Numbered from the stretch's first letter, positions 16,276 through 25,217 are shown. The stretch: DNA of 64,000 nucleotides from Streptomyces sp. ISL-87 (GCF_018614095.1 NZ_JAGGOY010000052.1:1-64000); one strand, 5' to 3'. The notes: generated from the sequence alone by a model not told the origin. Program-made: numbers and translations.

Positions 16276-16826
16276 CGGTTCGCCGCCTCTCCAGCAGCTC
16301 GTCGTGGCCTGGGTGTCATCGGCTCTGCTTGCGATTCAGCCGTCTTCACCGCGTCGGCCTTCGCCTTGGCGGCTCGGCCTCGGGTGATGGCCTTCTCATC
16401 CGGGGTGATGCGTGGCGGGTCGAGGCGCTTGATGGTCGTGGCCTGCGTGCTTCCCGCGCCTTCCCAGTATCGCCTAGGAGTCAGCTGGTAGGCGGACGCG
16501 CGCGGACTCGGCTTGAGTACCAGCTTCATCGCCACCAGCCTGGACAGGGCCTTCCGCGCCGTCGTCGCGTTGGTGTGGATGTCCGCCGCGAGGTCGTCCG
16601 GAGTGACCTTGACGAAAGTGTGCGCCGCATCGTGCTCCCGGAGCCAGTCGAGGGCCGCCCACTCCGAGGCCTTCAGGTCCAGGGAGTACAGGGGAACCTC
16701 GTCGCCCTTGGACTGCAGGGTGTAGCCGCTTCCATCGAGTTGGTGCGGGATCCGCTCCTTCGGCTCCACCACCTCGCCGGTGTCCTGGTCAACCAGGGCC
16801 AGACGGCGCCTGCGTGTCGGTGGCAT
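16272..16826 (-). CDS. Winged-helix protein, probable replication initiator (first of pair)
   Basis: 184 aa from the ATG at 16826, which has GGGAG five bases upstream; an upstream GTG at 16853 lacks this. It shares with the next gene the order YSLDL...WAALDWLREHD, then a helix-turn-helix (PDDLAADIHTNATTARKALS) and YQLTPRRYWEGAG, but adds an N-terminal extension. The first iteron hairpin begins 17 bp upstream of its start codon, so it is well placed both to bind the origin and to repress itself. Confidence 0.62.
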   Translation of the reverse strand: MPPTRRRRLALVDQDTGEVVEPKERIPHQLDGSGYTLQSKGDEVPLYSLDLKASEWAALDWLREHDAAHTFVKVTPDDLAADIHTNATTARKALSRLVAMKLVLKPSPRASAYQLTPRRYWEGAGSTQATTIKRLDPPRITPDEKAITRGRAAKAKADAVKTAESQAEPMTPRPRRAAGEAANR

Positions 16827-16842
16827 GTCGCTCCCATCGCCC

Positions 16843-17300
16843 CTAAGAGGCACTTTTTTGCCGGTTAGCTCCGACCAACAGCCTGTCGAGCCGCAAAACT
16901 ACAGGACAGACTCCGAAGAACGCCCTCTTACGCGCGTGCGCCTCAGGAATGTGTCCCACCTTCCTCCTCGCTCCTCCGCTAAGCGGCGGTTTCTTGCCGC
17001 TTAGCTCCGAACGACGCCCTCTTCGCGAGCTGCCGAGACCGGTCGACCCCCGACCCTCGCCCATCCGCATCCCCCCGGGCCCACAGCCAGGCTTCCGGCG
17101 CGCAGAGGTCTTGCTAAGAGGCCCTTTTCCGCCTCTTAGCTCCGGAGAACAGCCCTCAAGCTGGTGAATCCGCAGGTCGTCTTCCGGGGGACTGGCTCTT
17201 CCCTCCCTGCCCTCTGTGCGCGTGTCGAGCTCGTCTGCGGGGCATCCATCGCTAAGCGGCAATTTTTCGCCCGTGGAGAGGCATTTTTTCGCCGGTTAGC
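16843..17300. repeat. Hairpin iterons, candidate plasmid replication origin
   Basis: Four related hairpin units occur in about 460 bp: 16843-16868, 16978-17005, 17113-17140 and 17251-17300. The second and third are perfect 10-bp stems (GCTAAGCGGC / GCCGCTTAGC and GCTAAGAGGC / GCCTCTTAGC) with 8-nt T-rich loops; the first is imperfect and the fourth has a double, interleaved form. A shared flank similar to TCCGAAGAACGCCC follows the first three and occurs once alone at about 16911. Such repeats beside winged-helix replication genes are what an iteron origin looks like. Direct evidence of replication is lacking. Confidence 0.65.
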
Positions 17301-18368
17301 CGCACGTTTTCGCAGGTCAGAGGCATCTTCCCCTTCTGTCTTCAAACGCGCGCGCGTTTACCACAACCTCAGCCGTCACGGGGTTTACCACGCACAACCG
17401 GCGTGTCGAGGCACCACCTTGACCACCCATCAACCATCTGAGCAACAGCGTCGTGCATGGAGAACAAACACCCTTAGCTCCCAGAACGTCCGGGCGGTCG
17501 GCAGGACTTGAGGCCGAACCCGGACTGACTACCGTCTCGGCCTGCACCGCCCAAGGGCGGTCAACAGAGCCTCCGGCGGGCCACCCTGCGGAGGAGGGGG
17601 ATCGAACACCAGGCCGGTGGGTGGTTAAAGGTCCGCGGGGGGTTCCTCGTTGGACGGCCCTCCGCACCATGCCCTACGACCGCCCGGGGGCGCGGCGAAA
17701 AGCATGCCGCACCCCCGAACGGCCGCAGGGCCCACCGTGAGTGCCGCCCAACGAGGAACCCCCCGCTCGGGAGGAAGAATGGGCGGGACAAGGGGAGCGA
17801 GGTCCCAGCTCTGCGCGCTGGGACACGGAGTGAAAGCCCCCCGCTTCGCGGGCGGCCGGCTGAGACCGGCGCCAACAAGCAACGCCAGCCGCCTGCGGCC
17901 CGTCGGGCGATACGCCTGGGCAAGGAGGCGCGAGGGGAGGCGAGCCCGGGCGCCCGTGCTATCCGTCTCCACGGTGTACGCGCGCTCAGCAGGCTGCTGC
18001 TCCTTCGGTGGTTGCGCCGAATTTGAGCCATTCCGAATATGCATTGAGCCAACGGGCGCACCAAAGCTGCAGTGCAGATGAATCGACATTCTTGGTCACC
18101 GAGACGGTGTGGGTTCTGACCTTCCAGTTCCTGGGGTCTCACACATCGGACTGAATTCCGAGAAGGTCCCGCGAGTGTGTGGAAACGCCCGGTTTGCACC
18201 GTCCGCGTGGCTGTGAACTGCACTAACGGCTTTCGATGTTGGCCGCCTCTGCGTAACGTATGGGAACAGTCCGGTCGCTTGTGACGGTTGTGGTTCACGC
18301 CGCGCGAAAACAGGCCTCAAAGGTCTGCACCGGGCGCGATGGCTTTCTACGGGGAGGCAGCGGTACCC
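17301..18368. other. Gene-free region between the iterons and the pilus operon
   Basis: No reading frame here looks coding. The first part (17301-17560) is less GC-rich and contains GTTTACCACAACC / GTTTACCACGCACAACC near-repeats at about 17357-17395. The middle (17635-17960) is highly self-complementary and is listed separately. The last part (about 17970-18368) probably holds the promoter of the tad operon, but I see no clear -35/-10 pair. Confidence 0.5.
17635..17960. ncRNA. Candidate structured RNA or single-strand DNA folding element
   Basis: A perfect 19-bp inverted repeat (17635-17653 with 17748-17766) encloses about 94 nt containing a further hairpin (17686-17696 with 17706-17716). 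Directly downstream come hairpins 17802-17808/17818-17824 (GTCCCAG/CTGGGAC), 17840-17852 (CCCGC-TTC-GCGGG) and 17855-17870 (GCCGG/CCGGC). This density of short-loop stems with no coding potential is typical of a structured RNA or of sites active as single strands, such as transfer origins or single-strand origins. Strand and ends are not determined. Confidence 0.4.
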
Positions 18369-18971
18369 ATGGCACATCTCGATCAGCTTGGCTGGAACAG
18401 CAGCCGGGCAGTCCCGGCATTTCTTCTAACCGTCTGCGTGGCCCTCACCGGGGCCTGCACCACGTCGAGCGGCTCGGACAACGAGAAGGACACGGCCGCG
18501 TCCCCCACGGCCACGGCTGCTCCGACCAAGTCGGCGACGCTCGACCCGGCAGAGGCAGCGAAGGCCGAGGCCCTCACCGCGTACAAGGGGTACTGGACGG
18601 AACTGCCCAAGGCCTTCGCGGTGCCGGCTATCGAGGGCACAGACCTGAAGCGGTACGCCGCTGCCGAAGCCCTGAACAAGGCCATGGAGACGGTCGCCAA
18701 CCTGAAGACCAACGGCCGTGTCATGACCGGTGAGCCAGTCGTCTCCAACCCGACCGTGACCGCAGCGGAGCTGGAGAAGAAGACGCCCAATGTGTCCGTT
18801 TCGGCCTGCCTGGACATCTCCAAGTGGAAGATCGTTGACAAGAAGACAGGTCAGCCTGCACCTGTCGCCTCCAGCCCCGTCAACAAGTACGTCGTCACGA
18901 GCCTGATGGAGCGCTGGGACGGCTCCTGGATGGTCCTCAAGTACGAACTCCACGCGGACCAGCCGTGCTAG
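18369..18971 (+). CDS. Secreted lipoprotein, first gene of the tad pilus operon
   Basis: 200 aa from the ATG at 18369 (GGGGAGG upstream). A signal peptide ends in a lipobox (FLLTVCVALTGAC), then a Ser/Thr-rich linker and a domain with AEALTAYKGYWTELPKAFA and a C-terminal ERWDGSWMVLKYELHADQPC. The overall look is of an NTF2-like or DUF fold common in Streptomyces tad loci. It overlaps the next gene by 7 nt and is probably an accessory factor of the pilus at the outer membrane surface. Confidence 0.7.
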   Translation: MAHLDQLGWNSSRAVPAFLLTVCVALTGACTTSSGSDNEKDTAASPTATAAPTKSATLDPAEAAKAEALTAYKGYWTELPKAFAVPAIEGTDLKRYAAAEALNKAMETVANLKTNGRVMTGEPVVSNPTVTAAELEKKTPNVSVSACLDISKWKIVDKKTGQPAPVASSPVNKYVVTSLMERWDGSWMVLKYELHADQPC

Positions 18972-19846
18972 CCCGTCGGTATGCCGCGCTCGCCATCCCC
19001 CTCGCCGCGTTGCTGGCTCTCCCTGCTGCTGCCGCCGCAGACGAGAAGCCGAAGTGCGATGCCGACTACGTCTGCCCGATTGTCGTGGTCCCCGGTGATC
19101 CCGGTGGCGGCACTGGCGGAGGAACCGGAGGCGGCGGGGGCGGAGGTGGCGGGGGCGGAGATACCGGCGGAGGCAACAGCCGCTACACCTGCACCTACAC
19201 CCTGGCCGACCCCCAGCCCGGGGACGACAGCGCGCTGTGGGGGCCCGGCGGCCGAAAGACCGGCGTCTCCATGTACATCGAGGACTGCCTCGACAACGAG
19301 ACCGGCATGCACGACATCAAGAACATCTTCACCGACGCCCCGCCTGGCGGAGGCGGTCCGGTGATTGACCCCGCGGTCGTGGCGCGGCAGGCGGTGGACA
19401 AGATGCGGCTGCGGCCGCCGGCGATCGGCATCACGCCGAAGCCAGGTGGCAAGGGCGTGGTCGGCATGCCCGTCTACATGTGGACCGAGACCGGTCCCGA
19501 GACGTACGGCCCGAACGTGGCTTCGGCGTCCATCGGGCCGGTGTCGGTGACGGCCACGGCCCGGGTGTCGAAGATCGTGTGGAACATGGGCGACGGGAAG
19601 ACCGTCACCTGCACGACGGCCGGTACGCCCTACAAGCCGGAGTACGGCAAGACGCCGTCCCCGGACTGCGGCCACCGCTACGACAAGCCGTCCTCCACCA
19701 CCGGCTCCGGCACCTACCACGTCACCGCGACATCCACCTGGTCGATCGACTGGCAGGTCACAGGCGGCGCCCAGGGCGGCCAGCTGACCGAGATCCGCAC
19801 CAGCGCCGTGGACATCAACGTTGCCGAGGTCCAGGTCCTCAACTAG
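18965..19846 (+). CDS. Secreted protein with glycine-rich linker, tad operon
   Basis: 293 aa from a GTG overlapping the lipoprotein stop. A signal peptide (LARRYAALAIPLAALLALPA) is followed by a short Cys-containing segment, a long Gly-rich linker (about residues 47-70), and a domain with paired cysteines (YTCTYTL, YIEDCLDN, TVTCTTAG, SPDCGHRY) and the PKD-like pattern VSKIVWNMGDGKTVTC. It probably folds outside the membrane with disulphides. Homologues sit in this position in Streptomyces tad operons; their function is not known. Confidence 0.65.
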   Translation: MLARRYAALAIPLAALLALPAAAAADEKPKCDADYVCPIVVVPGDPGGGTGGGTGGGGGGGGGGGDTGGGNSRYTCTYTLADPQPGDDSALWGPGGRKTGVSMYIEDCLDNETGMHDIKNIFTDAPPGGGGPVIDPAVVARQAVDKMRLRPPAIGITPKPGGKGVVGMPVYMWTETGPETYGPNVASASIGPVSVTATARVSKIVWNMGDGKTVTCTTAGTPYKPEYGKTPSPDCGHRYDKPSSTTGSGTYHVTATSTWSIDWQVTGGAQGGQLTEIRTSAVDINVAEVQVLN

Positions 19847-19886
19847 TACGCGCACTGCTTGCACTTCCCCGAGAGGCAGTACCCGA

Positions 19887-20579
19887 ATGGAATCCCCCGC
19901 CGCCCCGCCGGTGCCGCGTCCAGCTGGCCCCCGCACCGAACTCCCCATCACCACCGCGGCCCCCGTGAAGAAGCAACGCCGGTACGCCGCGGCCGCCCTG
20001 AGCACCGTGCTGGCCGTCGCGGCCGCCCTCGGTGCGGCCGCCGCCGTGTCCGCCGTCGGTGACCGTACGAAAGTCCTGGCCATCGCGAACGACGTCCCGG
20101 CCGGTCAGCCGCTCACGGACGCGGACGTCATCGTCGCGGAGGTCTCCGCCGACGCGGCCCTGACGCCGATGCCTGCCACCGACCGCGCGAGCGTCGTGGG
20201 CAAGCGCCCTGCCGTCGACCTGCGCAAGGGCAGCCTGCTCGTCGCCGCCCAGCTCCAGCCCGGTACCGGCCTCGGCGACGACAAGCAGCAGGTGGGTGTG
20301 CAGGTCAAGCGTGGCCAGGCACCCGCCGGTTCGCTGGTTCCCGGCGACAAGGTCCTCGCGGTCACTGTCCCGGGCCAGGGTGAGCAGCCCACCGGCAAGG
20401 ACGGCGCCGAGGCTCCGCCCACTTCCGTGAAGGCGGTCGTGGTGTCGGTCAGCCGGCCCGACGCGTCCGGCGCCGTCGTCGTCAACTTGGCCGTCGCGTC
20501 CTCGGACGGACCCCTGCTGGCGACCCGTGCCTCGTCCGGGCGCGTGGCCCTGGTCCGCGACGTGCGGAGCGGATCGTGA
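19887..20579 (+). CDS. SAF-domain protein (CpaB/RcpC-like)
   Basis: 230 aa. One membrane helix (residues ~32-55, YAAAALSTVLAVAAALGAAA) precedes a SAF domain (VLAIANDVPAGQPLTDADV) and a repeated beta region (KGSLLVAAQLQPGTG). This matches the CpaB/RcpC family of Flp pilus assembly proteins, although the actinobacterial version is shorter. Its start is 40 nt after the preceding stop and its own stop overlaps the next GTG. Confidence 0.78.
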   Translation: MESPAAPPVPRPAGPRTELPITTAAPVKKQRRYAAAALSTVLAVAAALGAAAAVSAVGDRTKVLAIANDVPAGQPLTDADVIVAEVSADAALTPMPATDRASVVGKRPAVDLRKGSLLVAAQLQPGTGLGDDKQQVGVQVKRGQAPAGSLVPGDKVLAVTVPGQGEQPTGKDGAEAPPTSVKAVVVSVSRPDASGAVVVNLAVASSDGPLLATRASSGRVALVRDVRSGS

Positions 20580-21508
20580 CCGTCACCGCGCTGGTGAGCG
20601 CGAAGTCGTCCGGTGTGACCACCAGCGCCCTCGCCATGACCCTCTCCTCCACGCGCCCCTCGCTGCTGGCCGAGTGCGACCCGGCCGGCGGCACCCTGCG
20701 CGCAGGGTTCTTCCAGGCCCAGATCACGGCCGGGACCGGCCTCTACCACCTCGCCGTCGCCGAGCGCGCCGGCGAGGACGCCCTCGCGCGGGCCTTCGCC
20801 GACCACCTCGTCCGCCTCGACGCCTCCGGAAACCGCCAGGTCCTCCCTGGCCTGACCGACCCTGCCCAGGCCCCCGCCCTCGAACGGAGCTGGCCCGCCC
20901 TTGCTCAGGTCATGCGGGTCCTGTCCGACGAAGGCGGCTACGACGTCGTCATCGACGCCGGCCGCCTGGCCCTGGAGTCCGGCCGCCTCCACTCCACCCT
21001 CACCCCCGCACCGCTCCTCCACGGTGCGGACCTGGTGCTGCTCGTCGTACGCGCCACCGACCAGTCCCTCGCTCTGGCCCGGCACATGACCGAACCGCTG
21101 CGCAACGAGCTCACCGACCGCGGCACCGGCGCCGACGCCCTGGGCGTCCTCCTCATCGAGGACGGCCCCCGACGCGCCCACGAGGTCTCCGACGCGCTGC
21201 GTCTGCCGGTGATGGCCGCGCTGCCCTGGGAGCCGGACACCGCCGCCTACCTCGCCGGCACCAGCAGCGCCCCGCGAAAGCTGAACAAGTCCACGCTCCT
21301 GGGCGCCGCCCGCACCGCGCTCGGCCACCTCCATGCGGCCGCTTCCCGGCGGGCCCTGCATCAGCAGTACCCGCCAGTCCCTCCAGCGCCGACCTCTCCA
21401 GCGCTGGCCGCCCAGCCGGCACCGGCCACCCTCCCAACACAGGCCGCGCCTCAGGTTGCCGGGGTTCTTGAGCGCCTGGGCCAGGGACGGGTGGATCCCC
21501 GTGTCTGA
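20576..21508 (+). CDS. CpaE/TadZ-like ParA-family protein
   Basis: 310 aa. The opening TALVSAKSSGVTTSALAMTL is a degenerate deviant Walker A region of the MinD/ParA superfamily, followed by ECDPAGGTLRAG and DVVIDAGRLALES. The lysine of the P loop is poorly placed, so ATP hydrolysis may be lost. TadZ/CpaE proteins position pilus assembly in the cell. The last ~60 residues are a Pro/Ala-rich tail. The gene overlaps both neighbours. Confidence 0.75.
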   Translation: MTVTALVSAKSSGVTTSALAMTLSSTRPSLLAECDPAGGTLRAGFFQAQITAGTGLYHLAVAERAGEDALARAFADHLVRLDASGNRQVLPGLTDPAQAPALERSWPALAQVMRVLSDEGGYDVVIDAGRLALESGRLHSTLTPAPLLHGADLVLLVVRATDQSLALARHMTEPLRNELTDRGTGADALGVLLIEDGPRRAHEVSDALRLPVMAALPWEPDTAAYLAGTSSAPRKLNKSTLLGAARTALGHLHAAASRRALHQQYPPVPPAPTSPALAAQPAPATLPTQAAPQVAGVLERLGQGRVDPRV

Positions 21509-23060
21509 TACCCAGCAGCGCCCTGACGGCCCTACCGCGCACGGCCCCGCCGACATCGCCGGCCTGCTCACCGGCCGTATCGGCACGACGCGCATCCCCC
21601 AGCCCGCGACGGCACCAGTCCCGGCCCCCGCCCTGCCGGCTCCCACCCGCCCGGCGGCGGCCAGTCCGGGCGCGGTCCCGAAGTTGGCCGGGCTGCCTGG
21701 CCAGCTGCCGGTCGCCTGGGAGGTGATCGAGGCGCTCCAGGCCGAGGTGTCCGCCGAGCTGTCCGCGCACGACCCCAGCCGCCTGCTGGAGGAGGACGAC
21801 AGGAGAGCCCAGGCCCGTTCCATGGTGACCAAGGCCGTCGCCAAGTGGTCCACGAAGTACTCGCACGGCAACTCCGCACTCTCGCCGGCCGAGGAACACG
21901 CCATCGGGGCGGCGGTGTTCGACGCGATGTTCCGCGGTGGCCGCCTTCAGGGCCTGCTCGACGAGGAGGGCGTCGAGGACGTCATGGTCGACGGGCTCCG
22001 CGCGCACATCGAGTACTACGACCGTCCCCGCCGCAGCATCGACCGGGTGGCCGACTCACACGCCGAGCTGATCACCTGGGTCAACCGGATGGCCGGCCTG
22101 TCGGGGCATGGCGAGCGTGCCCTGACCCAGGCCACGCCGAATGTCGGCTTCCGCATGCCCGACGGGTCCCGCGTCACCGCGAGCCTGCTCACCACCCGCC
22201 CGTCGGTGGTCATCCGAAAGCACCGCATCCGCCAGCACGGCATCGACGAGCTCGTCCAGTGGGGCTCGATCAACCCGCTGCTGCGGGCCTTCCTCCTGGC
22301 CTGCGTCCAGGCGAAGCTCAACATCCTGGTCGTCGGCGACATGGGCGCCGGCAAGACCTCCCTGCTGCGCGCCCTCGGGCGGGAGATCCCGCCGGGTGAG
22401 CGGATCGCGACCCTGGAGTCCGACCGCGAGCTCTACCTGGACGAGCCCGGGCCGCCGGACAAGCCGGGCCCGCTCACGTTCGCTTTCGAGGCCCGCCAGT
22501 CCAACGGCGAAGTCCGCGCGGGCAGCGCCTCGGGCGAGGTCACCATCGGCGACATGTTCCCCACCGCGCTGCGCTACAACGTCAACAGGGTGATCGTCGG
22601 CGAGGTCCGCTCCACCGAGGTCCTCCCCATGCTCCAGGCGATGTCCGCGGGCGGCTCCGGCTCGATGTGCACCCTGCACGTCCGCCGCCCGCACGCGATC
22701 ATCTCCCGCCTCGTACAGCTGTGCACCGAGGCCGGCATGCAAACGGAGGCCGCGAACCACCTGATCGCCTCCGCGATCGACGTGGTCGTCTACCTCACGT
22801 ACCTCGACGAGACCGCCATCGGCGGTCGCAAGCACCGCTTCGTCTCCCACATCTACGAGGTCCACGACGTCGTCGGCGAAGGCGGACGTCCCACCACCAG
22901 CGAACTCTTCGCCCCCCACGGCGGCGAACCGCGCGCGGTGTACCGCAACATGCCGTCGTACATAGACCTCCTGGAGCGCACCGGCACCTTCGACCGCCGC
23001 TGGCTGACCCAGAACCCCGAAGGCGCCTGGGGCCCGCCCATGAAGTTGGTCAAGCGATGA
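21501..23060 (+). CDS. tadA: TadA/CpaF-type secretion ATPase
   Basis: 519 aa from a GTG that overlaps the previous stop by 8 nt. After a Pro-rich N-terminal ~90 residues comes the CpaF-type N1 domain (GLLDEEGVEDVMVDG) and the ATPase core. Walker A is VVGDMGAGKTSLLRA (near residue 279), the Walker B/Glu region RVIVGEVRSTEVLPML (near 360), and the His-box text is TLHVRRPHAIISRLV. It drives assembly of Flp/Tad pili from the cytoplasmic face. All key motifs are intact. Confidence 0.92.
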   Translation: MSDTQQRPDGPTAHGPADIAGLLTGRIGTTRIPQPATAPVPAPALPAPTRPAAASPGAVPKLAGLPGQLPVAWEVIEALQAEVSAELSAHDPSRLLEEDDRRAQARSMVTKAVAKWSTKYSHGNSALSPAEEHAIGAAVFDAMFRGGRLQGLLDEEGVEDVMVDGLRAHIEYYDRPRRSIDRVADSHAELITWVNRMAGLSGHGERALTQATPNVGFRMPDGSRVTASLLTTRPSVVIRKHRIRQHGIDELVQWGSINPLLRAFLLACVQAKLNILVVGDMGAGKTSLLRALGREIPPGERIATLESDRELYLDEPGPPDKPGPLTFAFEARQSNGEVRAGSASGEVTIGDMFPTALRYNVNRVIVGEVRSTEVLPMLQAMSAGGSGSMCTLHVRRPHAIISRLVQLCTEAGMQTEAANHLIASAIDVVVYLTYLDETAIGGRKHRFVSHIYEVHDVVGEGGRPTTSELFAPHGGEPRAVYRNMPSYIDLLERTGTFDRRWLTQNPEGAWGPPMKLVKR

Positions 23061-23084
23061 CCGACCTGCAGAACAGGAAGCCCT

Positions 23085-23174
23085 GTGACCCGCGAAATCG
23101 CCTACATCGCCGCCACCCTCACGGGAGTGGCCGTGGCCCTCGCCGGCCTGCTCGTGTGCTGGCTGCACAGCTGA
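23085..23174 (+). CDS. 29-residue single-helix membrane peptide in the tad operon
   Basis: GTG at 23085 follows AACAGGAAG at good spacing and opens 30 codons ending at 23174. The product is almost one membrane helix (IAYIAATLTGVAVALAGLLV) with a short Cys/Trp/His end. It fills the gap between tadA and tadB exactly. Given position and ribosome site it may be a small assembly subunit or a translational coupler; it could also be non-functional. Confidence 0.45.
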   Translation: MTREIAYIAATLTGVAVALAGLLVCWLHS

Positions 23175-23202
23175 TGACCGAACCAGAGATCCGGGAGGTG
23201 CG

Positions 23203-24123
23203 GTGAACTCCTCGCAGCTCGCTCTCGTAGCCGCGCTGTGTGCCCTCGTCATGGTCCTCGCCGGCCTGATCGCCGTACGCGAGTGGCGCGGCCGCGTCGT
23301 GGACCCGGCGAAGCCCGCATCCCGCCGCGCCAGCCGGATCCGCGCGGCGAAGGCGACCCTGCCCGATGCCTGGCAGCGCCGCTGGCGCGCCGTGGTCACC
23401 ACCGCCGGCATCACCGTCCTCGCGGTGTGGGCGTGGACCGGGTGGCCCGTCCACGGCATCCTCGCCGGCGCCGCGGTCCTGGGCTTCCCCTTCCTCCTCA
23501 ACCCCGGCACCGCCGCCGAGCAGCGCATCGAGCGCCTGGAAGCGATCGGGCAGTGGCTCAACGGGCTGGCGGGCATCCACACCGCGGGCATCAGCCTCGT
23601 GCAGACCATCCGCGCCAGCGCCCGCAACGCACCGGCACCCATCGCAGCCAACGTGCGGGCGCTGGATGAGCGGCTGCGCTCCGGCATGGACTCCAAGCAG
23701 GCCTTCGCCCTGTTCGCGGACGAGATCGGCGACGGCGTCGTGGACCACGTCGCGCTGCTCTTCCAGTCGCACGCGGCGAACATGGGCCCCGGCCTGTCTA
23801 CCGCGCTGGAGGCGCTCGCGGTGACGATCCACCAGCAGGCCGCCGATGCACGCGACATCGAGTCCGACCGCGCGAAGATCCGCAAATCCAGCAGGATCGT
23901 CTCGATCGTGATCTGCATCGTCTTCGTCGGCTGCATGCTCAACGAAGCCTGGTCCGCCTGGTACCAGTCCCCGGCCGGGCAGGTCGCCCTCGCGATCCTC
24001 GGAGGGCTCTTCGCCTGGACGCTGGCCTGGCTGCGCCGGGCCGCCGCGACCAAGCCGGACCCCCGCCTCCTCAATCCGCTGACCCCGGCCGAGCCGGCCG
24101 TCGCCATGGGAGCCGCCCGATGA
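23203..24123 (+). CDS. tadB: TadB-like inner membrane platform protein
   Basis: 306 aa from a GTG preceded by CCGGGAGGTGCG. N-terminal helix (ALVAALCALVMVLAGLIAVR), a second helix pair around residues 65-100, then the cytoplasmic type II secretion F domain (WLNGLAGIHTAGISLVQTIR, HQQAADARDIESDRAKIR) and two C-terminal helices. It forms the platform for TadA with TadC. The stop overlaps the tadC ATG. Confidence 0.85.
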   Translation: MNSSQLALVAALCALVMVLAGLIAVREWRGRVVDPAKPASRRASRIRAAKATLPDAWQRRWRAVVTTAGITVLAVWAWTGWPVHGILAGAAVLGFPFLLNPGTAAEQRIERLEAIGQWLNGLAGIHTAGISLVQTIRASARNAPAPIAANVRALDERLRSGMDSKQAFALFADEIGDGVVDHVALLFQSHAANMGPGLSTALEALAVTIHQQAADARDIESDRAKIRKSSRIVSIVICIVFVGCMLNEAWSAWYQSPAGQVALAILGGLFAWTLAWLRRAAATKPDPRLLNPLTPAEPAVAMGAAR

Positions 24124-25010
24124 TCCCCATGGAAGCGGTTCTGCCCGCGGCGGCCGCCGGAGCCCTCACCGGGGTGGCCATCCGCGCCCTGTGGCCGGCC
24201 CGGCCCGACGTCGTCTCCGTCATGGACCGGCTCGACGCCGACCACATCGCCCGCCAGCCCAGGATCACTGCCACCAGCACCGGGTCCCTGCCGGAGAAGG
24301 TCGGCACCCGCCTCCTGGCGGGCTTCGGCGAGCGGATCACCCTGCCCGTCCGGGACCTCGCTCTCCTGCGGATCAGCCCCGCCGAGCATCTCGGCAAGCG
24401 GGCCCTGTTCGCGCTGTACGGGCTGGTCCTGCCGCAGCTGGCCGGCGCGCTGCTGTCGATGCTGGGGGTGAGCCTGCCGTTCGTGATGCCGGCCGCCGCG
24501 GGCCTCGGCCTGGGCGCCCTGTTCTGGCTGTGGCCCGGCCAAGAGGTCAGGAAGGAGGCCGCGGCCGCCCGGCTCGTCGTACGGCACGCCGCCGCCTCCT
24601 ACCTCGACCGCGTCGCCCTGGCCCGCATCGCCAACTCCGGTGCTGCCCAGGCTCTGACCGACACTGCGGACGTCGGCGACGGCTGGATCTTCGAGCGGAT
24701 GCGGCAGGCCTTCTACGAGGCCGACCTCGCCGGCGTCACCGTCTGGGACGCCCTCAAGCAACTCGGCGAGGAACTCGACATCCCCGAACTCACCCGGCCC
24801 GCCGACACCCTCGCCCTCGCTGGCGACGGCGCCGCCGTCTACACCACCCTCCAGGCCCAAGCCCGCCAGCTGCGCGTCGCGATCCTCTCCGACGCCAAAG
24901 CCCAAGCCAACGAAGCCAGCACCAGCATGGTGCTGCCGGTGACCTTCGCGGTCCTGCTGATGCTCGTCTTCGTCGTCCTGCCACCCGTTGTCTCCATGTT
25001 CAACGGCTGA
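24120..25010 (+). CDS. tadC: TadC-like inner membrane platform protein
   Basis: 296 aa. Two central membrane helices (PQLAGALLSMLGVSLPFVMP, GLGLGALFWLWPGQE), an F domain (SYLDRVALARIANSGAAQAL, DLAGVTVWDALKQLGEELDI) and a C-terminal helix (LPVTFAVLLMLVFVVLPPVV). The sequence resembles TadB in plan and completes the TadBC platform. Starts at ATG 24120 overlapping tadB. Confidence 0.85.
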   Translation: MIPMEAVLPAAAAGALTGVAIRALWPARPDVVSVMDRLDADHIARQPRITATSTGSLPEKVGTRLLAGFGERITLPVRDLALLRISPAEHLGKRALFALYGLVLPQLAGALLSMLGVSLPFVMPAAAGLGLGALFWLWPGQEVRKEAAAARLVVRHAAASYLDRVALARIANSGAAQALTDTADVGDGWIFERMRQAFYEADLAGVTVWDALKQLGEELDIPELTRPADTLALAGDGAAVYTTLQAQARQLRVAILSDAKAQANEASTSMVLPVTFAVLLMLVFVVLPPVVSMFNG

Positions 25011-25028
25011 ACCCCAAGGGAGAGAAAC

Positions 25029-25217
25029 ATGCACATCCGCGCCCTGACCACCGTCCTCGCCGCCCGCTGGGAGCGTCTGAAGAACGCTGGCGACGCCGGG
25101 CAGACCTCGGCCGAGCTCGCCGTCATCGCCGGCGTCGTCATCGCCATCGCCATCGCGGTCGTCGCCGCGATCAAGACCTTCACCGACGCCAAGATCCCGC
25201 TCATCAGCGGCAGCTGA
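25029..25217 (+). CDS. Flp/Tad major pilin
   Basis: 62 aa, preceded by AGGGAGAG. Short basic leader, then a glycine followed by the mature hydrophobic helix (GQTSAELAVIAGVVIAIAI) and a short polar tail, as expected for actinobacterial Flp pilins cleaved by a prepilin peptidase. The E in TSAELAV corresponds to the conserved Glu at position +5. No prepilin peptidase gene is seen in the window, so it must be supplied from elsewhere. Confidence 0.85.
   Translation: MHIRALTTVLAARWERLKNAGDAGQTSAELAVIAGVVIAIAIAVVAAIKTFTDAKIPLISGS

Noticed and set aside
17635..17766. Streptomyces telomere
   Set aside because: The palindromes are internal, with genes on both sides, and lack the compact series of terminal hairpins at a molecule end.
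17457..18298. Several 90-245-codon frames across the gene-free region
   Set aside because: None shows third-position GC bias with a ribosome site, and all overlap strong palindromes; the region fits a structural element better.
20105..21904. Nearly 600-codon minus-strand frame opposite the CpaE/TadA genes
   Set aside because: Gly/Arg/Val repeats without motifs; the sense strand contains the intact TadA ATPase.
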